A stretch of 7,199 nt of DNA from Eubacteriales bacterium. GTDB taxonomy: Bacteria; Bacillota; Clostridia; JAQUNY01. The stretch lies in the NCBI GenBank assembly GCA_028717405.1, contig JAQUNY010000079.1, positions 1 through 7,199 on the forward strand. Reading direction: 5' to 3'. The first letter of the stretch is position 1, and each line of letters begins with the position of its first letter. Positions 1 through 5,034 of the stretch are shown in pieces. Below the pieces are notes generated by a model that did not search any database, had not been told where the DNA came from, and saw only the letters and a program-made list of their open reading frames with translations. The translations under genes and the position numbers were made by a program.

Positions 1-375
1 CCTGATGCCGTATTTCCGGCAGAAGGGCAGAGCTGCGTTGATTTTTTCCCTGTGTTTTTCTATTGATATGGCATATCCTGCCTTGAGATCTGCCGGAGCC
101 ATTATACGTATTACCGGAATACCTGCATCAGCACATCCGGCAAAAATATTTTCTTCGAGTGAGCTGGCGACGCTGAAGACTTTGAGCCCATAAGAGCTCA
201 TTTTGTACACGAGGGCAGGCAGCCCTTTCTCTGCGTCCTCGGGTGCGACCTGATATCCTGCTCGCAAGGGGAATTCGATGCCGTCGAAGCCGAATGAAGA
301 CATCAGATGTCCCAATTCGTTAGGGGATTGCTTCATCCATGGCTTGGTGAAAACCGAGAAACTGATTTTTGCCAT
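1..375 (-). CDS. Sugar-phosphate isomerase/epimerase-like TIM-barrel protein (N-terminal part)
   Basis: Read on the minus strand, this frame is open from an ATG at 375-373 to the window edge, giving 125 codons with no stop. The C-terminal part lies outside the window. The protein begins MAKISFSVFTKPW and continues with FGFDGIEFPLRAGYQV at about residues 28-43, then alternates hydrophobic strands and helices (GLKVFSVAS at about 71-79, AGIPVIRIMAP at about 90-100). This is the layout of the xylose-isomerase-like / AP-endonuclease-2 TIM barrels (sugar phosphate isomerase/epimerase family), which interconvert sugars or keto-sugars using a divalent metal. The metal ligands normally lie further downstream and cannot be checked here. 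There is no signal peptide, so it should be cytoplasmic. The start is supported by AGGAGTG nine bases upstream. It is transcribed away from the dehydrogenase/fucosidase operon and may share its regulation. The exact substrate cannot be told. Confidence 0.82.
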   Translation of the reverse strand, partial: MAKISFSVFTKPWMKQSPNELGHLMSSFGFDGIEFPLRAGYQVAPEDAEKGLPALVYKMSSYGLKVFSVASSLEENIFAGCADAGIPVIRIMAPADLKAGYAISIEKHREKINAALPFCRKYGIR

Positions 376-384
376 ATAATTTTT

Positions 385-391
385 CACTCCT
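385..391 (-). promoter_or_regulatory. Ribosome binding site of the isomerase-like gene
   Basis: The minus strand reads AGGAGTG here, nine bases before the ATG at 375. It is a near-consensus Shine-Dalgarno and fixes the start of the leftward gene. Confidence 0.75.
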
Positions 392-417
392 GCCTCTGTA
401 TTAATCTGATGTTATAC

Positions 418-423
418 ATTATA
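418..423 (-). promoter_or_regulatory. Candidate -10 box for the isomerase-like gene
   Basis: The minus strand carries a perfect TATAAT, which would give a leader of roughly 35 bases before the ATG at 375. At 17-bp spacing the -35 position reads TATGCG, a poor match to TTGACA, so the promoter would need an activator or this box may be fortuitous in A+T-rich DNA. Confidence 0.35.
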
Positions 424-431
424 TCCTATCA

Positions 432-452
432 CATATTTTTCGCATATTTTCG
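432..452. repeat. Tandem pair of CATATTTTTCG / CATATTTTCG
   Basis: Positions 432-442 read CATATTTTTCG and positions 443-452 read CATATTTTCG, directly adjacent and differing by one T. The pair sits just upstream of the leftward TATAAT, in the place where its -35 box should be, so it could be a regulator site or simply a local duplication. Confidence 0.7.
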
Positions 453-463
453 CAGATCAATTT

Positions 464-490
464 CCGCGGATTAATTCCCGCGGATTAATT
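464..490. repeat. Direct repeat of CCGCGGATTAATT
   Basis: Two exact 13-bp copies, 464-476 and 478-490, are separated by one base (14-bp period). Each copy is made of two palindromes, CCGCGG and ATTAAT. The 14-bp period does not match one or two helical turns, so side-by-side binding on one DNA face is not obvious. Confidence 0.85.
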
Positions 491-531
491 TTAACTTATT
501 TAAGGCTCCGGCGTATGCAAAAAGGGGAGGA

Positions 532-556
532 ATGCGTTATTATTATAGTAACGCAT
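532..556. promoter_or_regulatory. Operator-like perfect inverted repeat ATGCGTTA-N9-TAACGCAT
   Basis: The arms ATGCGTTA (532-539) and TAACGCAT (549-556) are exact reverse complements, separated by nine A+T-rich bases. The same half-site, ATGCGTTA, recurs at 622-629, and ATGCGTAA occurs at 592-599. This could be a dyad operator for a dimeric regulator, or a small hairpin in the leader of the rightward transcript. There is no T-tract after it, so it is not an intrinsic terminator for either strand. Function is inferred only from symmetry and position. Confidence 0.45.
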
Positions 557-634
557 AAAAGCGTAAAAAGTAAACGCGCGTGAAAAAGTAAATGCGTAAA
601 AAGCAGCGTGTAAAAAAGTGGATGCGTTAAAGTT
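553..634 (+). repeat. Degenerate tandem GCGT-A-run repeats in the leader
   Basis: Five GCGT cores start at 561, 578, 594, 606 and 624, each followed by a run of A, typically GCGTAAAAAGTAAA or GCGTGAAAAAGTAAAT. Spacings are 17, 16, 12 and 18 bp, and a related GCATAAAA starts at 553. The array ends about 30 bases before the Shine-Dalgarno of the dehydrogenase gene. It looks like a decayed tandem duplication. A binding array for the factor that recognises the neighbouring ATGCGTTA dyad is an alternative. Confidence 0.65.
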
Positions 635-663
635 AAAGAAGAAAAATCAAAGGGGAAAAATCA

Positions 664-670
664 GGGGAGG
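664..670 (+). promoter_or_regulatory. Ribosome binding site deciding the dehydrogenase start
   Basis: GGGGAGG lies ten bases before the ATG at 681. It favours that ATG over an in-frame GTG at 618, which sits inside the leader repeats and has no comparable site upstream. Confidence 0.75.
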
Positions 671-680
671 CGGTGTTAAG

Positions 681-1817
681 ATGGATAATTCAGATAAAAA
701 TACCGGGAAATCAAATAATATGACGGCTGTGACTGGTAAAAGCAGGCTGAAAGTGGCATTTATCCTGGACAGGAAAAATTTTACCAGGGCATTCCATGCC
801 GATGACCTTCCGTTTTTGGAAACATTTACGGAAATCACAGGGATTGATCCCGGAGCAGAAAAAAAGTCCGAAAACCTGCCAGGCATATCTTTAAAGATGC
901 TGCCGGACATATTGCCGGCTAAAATTGATGAATCCTATATCAGGGAAGCTCTTCAGGAAGCCGAAGCCTGTATTACATGCTGGGGAACCCCTCCACTCAC
1001 CGAATCAGCGCTGGAGAAGGCCTCAGGCCTCAGGCTGCTGGCTCATGCCGCCGGCACGCCCAAAGCTGTTGTGACAGAGGCTGTCTGGAAGCGCGGCATA
1101 AGGGTGTTTACCGCCGCTCCCATAATTGCCATTGACGTCGCCGAAACAACACTCGGCGCAATCATAGCGAGTATCAAGAAACTGTACATTTTCGACAAGC
1201 TCACGCGCGAAGGCAAGTGGGCGGAATGCAAAAATGTGCATATGGGCAAAATGAAAAGGCTGAATTCAAGGCTGGTCGTCGGAGTTGTAAGCGCTTCGCA
1301 GGTAGGCAGAAACCTGATCAGGATGCTTAAGCCCTTTGGCGTACAAATGCTTCTTTATGATCCGCTGATTTCAGACTATGCGGCGGCAGAAATGGGAGTC
1401 AGGAAGGTCACACTCCCGGAGCTTATGTCGGGAAGCGATGTTGTATCGGTCCATTCGCCCAACATACCGGCAACTCAGAACATGATTAACGGCGAAATGC
1501 TTGCCCTGATGCAGGATGGGGCATTACTTGTCAATACAGCAAGAGCTCATGTGATAAATGAAGAAGATCTTCTGCGTGAGCTTGGCAGCGGAAGGATAAA
1601 TGCATATCTTGATGTTTTCCACAAAGAGCCGCTTCCTGCGGACAGCCCGTTATTCTCAATGGAAAATGTGCTCCTCTCACCGCACATATCCGGCGGACAA
1701 ACAATAAACGGCGGGTATGAAAGAGGGCAGTATTTGATACAGCAGCTTTACAGCTATTGGACAACAGGCATCCTCAGGGATGAAACGGTCAGGGATATGC
1801 TGAATACAATGGCATAG
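681..1817 (+). CDS. D-isomer-specific 2-hydroxyacid dehydrogenase family protein
   Basis: The 378-residue product should reduce a 2-keto acid or oxidise a 2-hydroxy acid with NAD(H) in the cytoplasm. The catalytic trio of the family is visible: Arg288 in NTAR, Glu316 in DVFHKEP and His335 in SPHISGG. The Rossmann segment is at about residues 198-228 and ends LLYDP, where Asp227 suits NAD rather than NADP. The dinucleotide loop reads SASQVG (204-209) instead of GxGxxG. From memory, one bacterial subfamily (2-Hacid_dh_8 type) carries GASxVGR here, with the same LLYDP and PLPADSPL context, so this looks like a divergent member of it. The start is taken at ATG 681, and the frame also extends upstream to GTG 618, adding 21 Lys/Gly-rich residues. 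It is first in the rightward operon, 92 bp before the fucosidase. The substrate is unknown, and a sugar acid is plausible from context. The stop lies within a 20-bp tandem repeat. Confidence 0.9.
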   Translation: MDNSDKNTGKSNNMTAVTGKSRLKVAFILDRKNFTRAFHADDLPFLETFTEITGIDPGAEKKSENLPGISLKMLPDILPAKIDESYIREALQEAEACITCWGTPPLTESALEKASGLRLLAHAAGTPKAVVTEAVWKRGIRVFTAAPIIAIDVAETTLGAIIASIKKLYIFDKLTREGKWAECKNVHMGKMKRLNSRLVVGVVSASQVGRNLIRMLKPFGVQMLLYDPLISDYAAAEMGVRKVTLPELMSGSDVVSVHSPNIPATQNMINGEMLALMQDGALLVNTARAHVINEEDLLRELGSGRINAYLDVFHKEPLPADSPLFSMENVLLSPHISGGQTINGGYERGQYLIQQLYSYWTTGILRDETVRDMLNTMA

Positions 1818-1857
1818 TGATGAATGCAGTGGCATAGTGCTGAATATATGGCATAAA
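1798..1857 (+). repeat. Three 20-bp tandem units spanning the dehydrogenase stop codon
   Basis: The units are TGCTGAATACAATGGCATAG (1798-1817), TGATGAATGCAGTGGCATAG (1818-1837) and TGCTGAATATATGGCATAAA (1838-1857). The first encodes the end of the dehydrogenase with its stop, and the other two are untranslated copies. In the reading frame the result is three stops in a row, TAG TGA TGA (1815-1823). Confidence 0.85.
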
Positions 1858-1893
1858 ACTTAGAGAAAAGATTTTGATTTAATGAGAATGAGC

Positions 1894-1902
1894 AAAGGGA
1901 GG
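1894..1902 (+). promoter_or_regulatory. Ribosome binding site of the fucosidase gene
   Basis: AAAGGGAGG lies seven bases before the ATG at 1910, a strong Shine-Dalgarno. The rest of the 1858-1909 spacer shows no hairpin with a T-tract, so read-through from the dehydrogenase gene is expected. Confidence 0.75.
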
Positions 1903-1909
1903 CGTTCAG

Positions 1910-3790
1910 ATGATAGTAGAGAAGGGCATCAGGGAGGAACTCAGGTGGTTTTATGAAGCTCGGTTCGGCATGTTTGTGCATTTCGGCCTGTATGCCATGA
2001 TCGGTCGCGGCGAATGGGTCATGTATCATGAAAATATACCGAGGAGTGAATATGTCAAACTTGCTGACAGTTTTGACCCGTCGCGCTTCAATGCCGACGA
2101 ATGGGTAAAGCTTGCGGAAGACGCAGGCGCCAGATATATAACGGTAACCGCGAAGCACCATGATGGATTTTGCCTTTTTGATTCTGCCCTGACAGATTTT
2201 AAAATAACAAATACGCCTTTTGGAAGGGATCTCATCGGAGAACTCATAGCGGCCTGCCAAAGGCGGGACATGCGCATAATCCTGTATTATTCGCAGCCTG
2301 ACTGGAATCATCCGAATTATGTGCACAACAGCGGCGCCTTCAAGGACCTGCCTTGCCCGCCCAAAGAGGACAGGCCGGACTGGCCGGCATATGTGCGCTA
2401 CTATATAGGCCAGGTGGAAGAGCTTTGCACGAAATACGGGAAGATAGACGGTATCTGGTTTGACGGTTCGCATAAGACAGTCGAAGAATGGAAGGGCAGG
2501 GAAGTGTACGAGCTGATAAAGCGATATCAGCCGCATGCCGTCGTGAATGAACGCGCCAGATACGGAGATTTTTTCACGCCGGAACGCTGGCTTCCGGACG
2601 ACCTGACAGGATATATGTTTGAGGCATGCGAATCGGTTAGTCCGGTAGCCTGGGGATACAGGGAAGATTCGTCCTCATTTTCCGTGCCGCATCTTGTGAG
2701 GAGCCTCGTTAAAATGGCCGCAGCGGGTGGAAATTACCTCCTTAATGTGGGACCGGCTCCGGACGGCACAATCCCGGCAAAGCAGGCTGTGGTTATGCGT
2801 GAAATCGGCAAATGGATGAAGGCGAACGGAAGGGCTGTGTACGGCACGGAACCGCTGATGCTGGGAATACCGAAGGTGAAGGTAAAGAATAACAGGATCG
2901 ACTTTGCGGCATTAAAAGGACTGTATGGATACACGGCAAAAGAAAACAGTATTTATTTTCATTGCATGGAGTGGCCCGAAAGCGACCGCCTGATAATACC
3001 GGGTATAACTGGCAAGGTAAGGGAAGTAAGGCTGATAGGGGCAGGGGACGGCAATAAAAATATTGAATTCCGGCAGGACGAGGCCGGGATTGAGCTTGTA
3101 GACCTGCCATGCATCCCTTCGGACGCACTTGTGAAAATTTTCGAGATCCTGTTTGATCAGAAGCCTGAAGTACAGGAAAGGGTAAAAGAGGAAAAACCAA
3201 TTGTCATAACGGCCGCCGCACCGGATATGATCACTGTATTGAATGCTGGATCAGCTCATTTCGAGGGGTATGGCGTAAAAGGCACAAAACTGGTTTTGAG
3301 TGAGACTCCCGCACAGGGCAAGGCGCGGTTGCCTGCCCCAAATGTTTCTGCGCTGCCACAGCCTGCACAGGCTGCAAAGCCTGCCGTCTGTATAACCGGC
3401 TGGTGGGTGCCGGAACAAAAGGCCATATGGAGGGTCAATTGCGAAAAAGCCGGCATCTATGATGTCTTTATTTCGGCTGGAGCGCCTGAAGCGGACAGTG
3501 GTGCTGTCATAAGGGTCAAGGCCGGAGAAAAGGTGTTTACAGTTGATATGCCTGTTATCATAAAGAAATGGGATGTCACGGCAGAGCCTGAAAAACCGGA
3601 AAGGGAAGAAGACAGTCTTCTTGAGGGAAGCGTAATGTCGGATGCGGGATTCAGCATAGTTAAAGCCGGAACAGCAGAACTGCCGGCCGGGATATCCGAC
3701 ATAATCGTAAGCCCGGAAAAACTCAAATGGGGATACATATTCGGAAAAGTGGAAAAACTGATATTGAAACCACGGAGCAGGAAACAATGA
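1910..3790 (+). CDS. GH29 alpha-L-fucosidase with extra C-terminal domain
   Basis: The 626-residue enzyme should release alpha-linked L-fucose from glycans with retention of configuration. The GH29 barrel fills residues 8-310. Hallmarks are FGMFVHFGLYA (19-29, His24), the AKHHDGF signature (81-87), YYSQPDW (126-132) and the nucleophile Asp185 in GIWFDG. The segment FEACESVSPVAWGY (237-250) matches the family's WE-x-C...WGY stretch, and Glu238 is my candidate acid/base. LLNVGPAPDG (277-286) is also typical. A beta-sandwich follows (about 315-415). A linker with 9-bp repeats (about 465-492) then leads to a C-terminal beta-type domain (495-621, WWVPEQKAIWRVNCEKAGIYDVFISAG) resembling the DUF5077/carbohydrate-binding modules on some fucosidases. 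That domain is broken by an acidic Glu/Pro loop (557-572). There is no signal peptide, so it probably acts inside the cell on imported oligosaccharides. At 626 residues it is longer than the usual 450-500. Its stop overlaps the next start as ATGA. Substrate linkage is not readable. Confidence 0.93.
   Translation: MIVEKGIREELRWFYEARFGMFVHFGLYAMIGRGEWVMYHENIPRSEYVKLADSFDPSRFNADEWVKLAEDAGARYITVTAKHHDGFCLFDSALTDFKITNTPFGRDLIGELIAACQRRDMRIILYYSQPDWNHPNYVHNSGAFKDLPCPPKEDRPDWPAYVRYYIGQVEELCTKYGKIDGIWFDGSHKTVEEWKGREVYELIKRYQPHAVVNERARYGDFFTPERWLPDDLTGYMFEACESVSPVAWGYREDSSSFSVPHLVRSLVKMAAAGGNYLLNVGPAPDGTIPAKQAVVMREIGKWMKANGRAVYGTEPLMLGIPKVKVKNNRIDFAALKGLYGYTAKENSIYFHCMEWPESDRLIIPGITGKVREVRLIGAGDGNKNIEFRQDEAGIELVDLPCIPSDALVKIFEILFDQKPEVQERVKEEKPIVITAAAPDMITVLNAGSAHFEGYGVKGTKLVLSETPAQGKARLPAPNVSALPQPAQAAKPAVCITGWWVPEQKAIWRVNCEKAGIYDVFISAGAPEADSGAVIRVKAGEKVFTVDMPVIIKKWDVTAEPEKPEREEDSLLEGSVMSDAGFSIVKAGTAELPAGISDIIVSPEKLKWGYIFGKVEKLILKPRSRKQ
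3353..3388 (+). repeat. In-frame 9-bp repeats in the fucosidase linker
   Basis: Adjacent 9-bp units CTGCCACAG, CCTGCACAG, GCTGCAAAG and a partial CCTGCC encode LPQ-PAQ-AAK-PA (residues 482-492). They form a Pro/Ala-rich hinge between the beta-sandwich region and the C-terminal domain of the fucosidase. Confidence 0.7.
3774..3777 (+). promoter_or_regulatory. Ribosome binding site of the YhaO-like gene, inside the fucosidase
   Basis: GGAG lies nine bases before the ATG at 3787, within the last codons of the fucosidase. Together with the ATGA overlap it supports starting at MIRILHLADLHLG rather than at an in-frame ATG at 3727, which would add 20 residues with no family resemblance. Confidence 0.6.
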
Positions 3791-5034
3791 TAAGGATACT
3801 GCATCTGGCAGATCTCCATCTCGGGTGGGATGCGAAATACCTCCCGGACTACAAGCGAAAAATCAGAAATGCGGAGAGGGACACACTTCTGCGCAAAGCC
3901 GCTGATGCGGCGCTGGATCCGCAGAACTCCATTGACGCTGTTATAATTGCAGGAGACCTGTTTGAAAAATATGATCCGGATGAAAACCTTGAACGGGAAT
4001 CCATCAGGCAGCTCCAAAGGATTGCCGATGCCGGAAAGATGCTTGTGACAGTGCCTGGGAACCATGACGAAATAACATATAAAAATTCGGTATACAGGAA
4101 CCATTCGTCAGACTGGCCGGGTGAACTTGTCACAAACCCAATGCCTGAGCACTGCTTTACCAGAATGGTAAAAGGGATCAGCGTGCACATCTATTCACTT
4201 GCCTATACGGGAGGTCTCACAAATCCGGCTTCCATCGATGCATTTCCCGGGCTGGCCGGAGCAGCTGCAACTGAGGCCGGAGTCGCAAACTCAGCAGCAG
4301 CAGGCGTCAGCGGCGGAACCAGCGCAGACGATGGCGCTGCCGGAACAGCCGGACACGTTGTGCAGAGACACCATATACACATAGGAGTGTTCCATGGCTC
4401 GCTCGACTGGGAAGCCCAGGCGGACAGGAGCCTTCCGCTTTCATCTGCGAAGCTTGCAGCCGCGGGGTATGACTATGTGGCGCTCGGGCATATTCACCGC
4501 TTTGATGTCAAAAGCACAGGTACAGGCGCTGCAAAACTGGTCTACCCGGGAGCGCCTGAGTTTAAGAGCTTCAGTGATCCGGGTACTGGAAGCTTCGTTA
4601 TTGCCCAGCTTGATGAGTCCGGGGGAGAAGTCCGGATAGAAAAAATCCCGGCCAATGTGAGGGCGCATGAAGAGGTTACACTGGATATATCGGAGACGGA
4701 GGATTACGCCGGGCTGAAGCAGCTCTGCCTGGAGCATGCCGGAAGAGAAAAAATCCTCAGGATAATCCTTGAAGGAACACCGCGATTCGGGTTTGACCAT
4801 GAAAGGCTGCGTGATGAGCTTGAGCAGGAGTGTTTTTATATTGAAATAGAAAATGAAACAAGTTACTTTTCCGGGCATTATGTCGAAATGGTATCACGGG
4901 AGGCGACAGTTCGCGGTATTTTTGTAAAAAGGATGAAGGAACGTATCGCTGCAGCTGAGGGCGAATATGAAAGAAAAGTGCTTGAGCAGGCTCTTTTGAG
5001 AGGATTGAAGGCGCTTGAAAGGAGTGAAGCCTGA
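3787..5034 (+). CDS. YhaO/SbcD/Mre11-like metallophosphoesterase (DNA repair exonuclease family)
   Basis: The 415-residue protein has the phosphoesterase motifs of the Mre11/SbcD/YhaO nucleases in order: Asp9-x-His11 (LHLADLHLG), Asp57 (IIAGDLFE), Asn92-His93-Asp94-Glu95 (VPGNHDE), His203 (IGVFHGSLDW), and His235 and His237 (ALGHIHRFD). These ligands bind two metal ions, normally manganese, for phosphodiester cleavage, usually with a Rad50/SbcC-type ATPase partner. The very next gene encodes such a partner. After PGAPEFKSFSD (254-264) the C-terminal capping and ATPase-binding region runs to the end. A low-complexity Ala/Gly insert (155-189) sits just before the His203 motif. YhaO is the closest named relative by size and by its YhaN-like neighbour, but SbcD proper is not excluded. 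It begins four bases inside the fucosidase gene and ends by a TGATG overlap with the ATPase gene, so all three are likely translated from one message. Confidence 0.88.
   Translation: MIRILHLADLHLGWDAKYLPDYKRKIRNAERDTLLRKAADAALDPQNSIDAVIIAGDLFEKYDPDENLERESIRQLQRIADAGKMLVTVPGNHDEITYKNSVYRNHSSDWPGELVTNPMPEHCFTRMVKGISVHIYSLAYTGGLTNPASIDAFPGLAGAAATEAGVANSAAAGVSGGTSADDGAAGTAGHVVQRHHIHIGVFHGSLDWEAQADRSLPLSSAKLAAAGYDYVALGHIHRFDVKSTGTGAAKLVYPGAPEFKSFSDPGTGSFVIAQLDESGGEVRIEKIPANVRAHEEVTLDISETEDYAGLKQLCLEHAGREKILRIILEGTPRFGFDHERLRDELEQECFYIEIENETSYFSGHYVEMVSREATVRGIFVKRMKERIAAAEGEYERKVLEQALLRGLKALERSEA
4249..4353 (+). other. Ala/Gly-rich low-complexity insert within the YhaO-like gene
   Basis: Residues 155-189 of the YhaO-like protein contain 22 Ala or Gly out of 35, with stretches such as AGAAATEAGVANSAAAG. 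They lie between the predicted strand HIYSLAYTGG and the motif HIGVFHG. The DNA contains recurring GCCGGA and GCAGCA elements. It is most likely a flexible surface loop expanded by slippage, not part of the active site. Confidence 0.6.
5017..5024 (+). promoter_or_regulatory. Ribosome binding site of the YhaN-like gene
   Basis: GAAAGGAG lies nine bases before the ATG at 5034, inside the last codons of the YhaO-like gene. It is a strong site consistent with coupled but efficient initiation at the TGATG junction. Confidence 0.7.

Larger units (their letters stand above)
376..680. other. Divergent intergenic region, repeat-rich
   Basis: These 305 bases separate the leftward isomerase-like gene from the rightward operon and should hold both promoters. 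Going right, they contain the leftward gene's Shine-Dalgarno and TATAAT, a duplicated CATATTTTTCG unit, a duplicated CCGCGGATTAATT, a perfect 8-bp inverted repeat, and an array of GCGT followed by A-runs reaching the Shine-Dalgarno of the dehydrogenase. The rightward promoter is not clear. The best spaced pair I can find is TTAACT (491-496) and TATGCA (514-519) with 17 bp between them, a weak match to sigma-70 consensus. I see no RNA gene, riboswitch fold or terminator that I can defend. Confidence 0.6.

Noticed and set aside
5..193. Plus-strand frame of 62 codons at the left edge
   Set aside because: It is antisense to the isomerase-like gene, whose start, Shine-Dalgarno and fold pattern are convincing. 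The plus-strand frame has none of these.
532..556. Inverted repeat as an intrinsic terminator
   Set aside because: The stem is only 8 bp with an A+T-rich loop and no T-tract follows on either strand at the correct place, so an operator or leader hairpin is a better reading.
553..634. Leader repeats as a CRISPR array
   Set aside because: Units are 12-18 bp, imperfect and contiguous, with no unique spacers of constant length.
1754..2536. Long minus-strand open frame of 260 codons opposite the fucosidase
   Set aside because: It lies largely opposite the conserved GH29 barrel, is rich in Cys, His and Phe without recognisable motifs, and has no Shine-Dalgarno that stands out. It is a shadow of the coding strand.
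3251..4104. Overlapping minus-strand frames of 178 and 215 codons opposite the fucosidase end and the nuclease start
   Set aside because: Both are antisense to well-supported genes with intact motifs, overlap each other in different frames, and show no domain features.
4199..4639. Plus-strand frames inside the nuclease gene in another phase
   Set aside because: They lie inside the conserved phosphoesterase gene, including the low-complexity insert, and lack ribosome binding sites or recognisable features.
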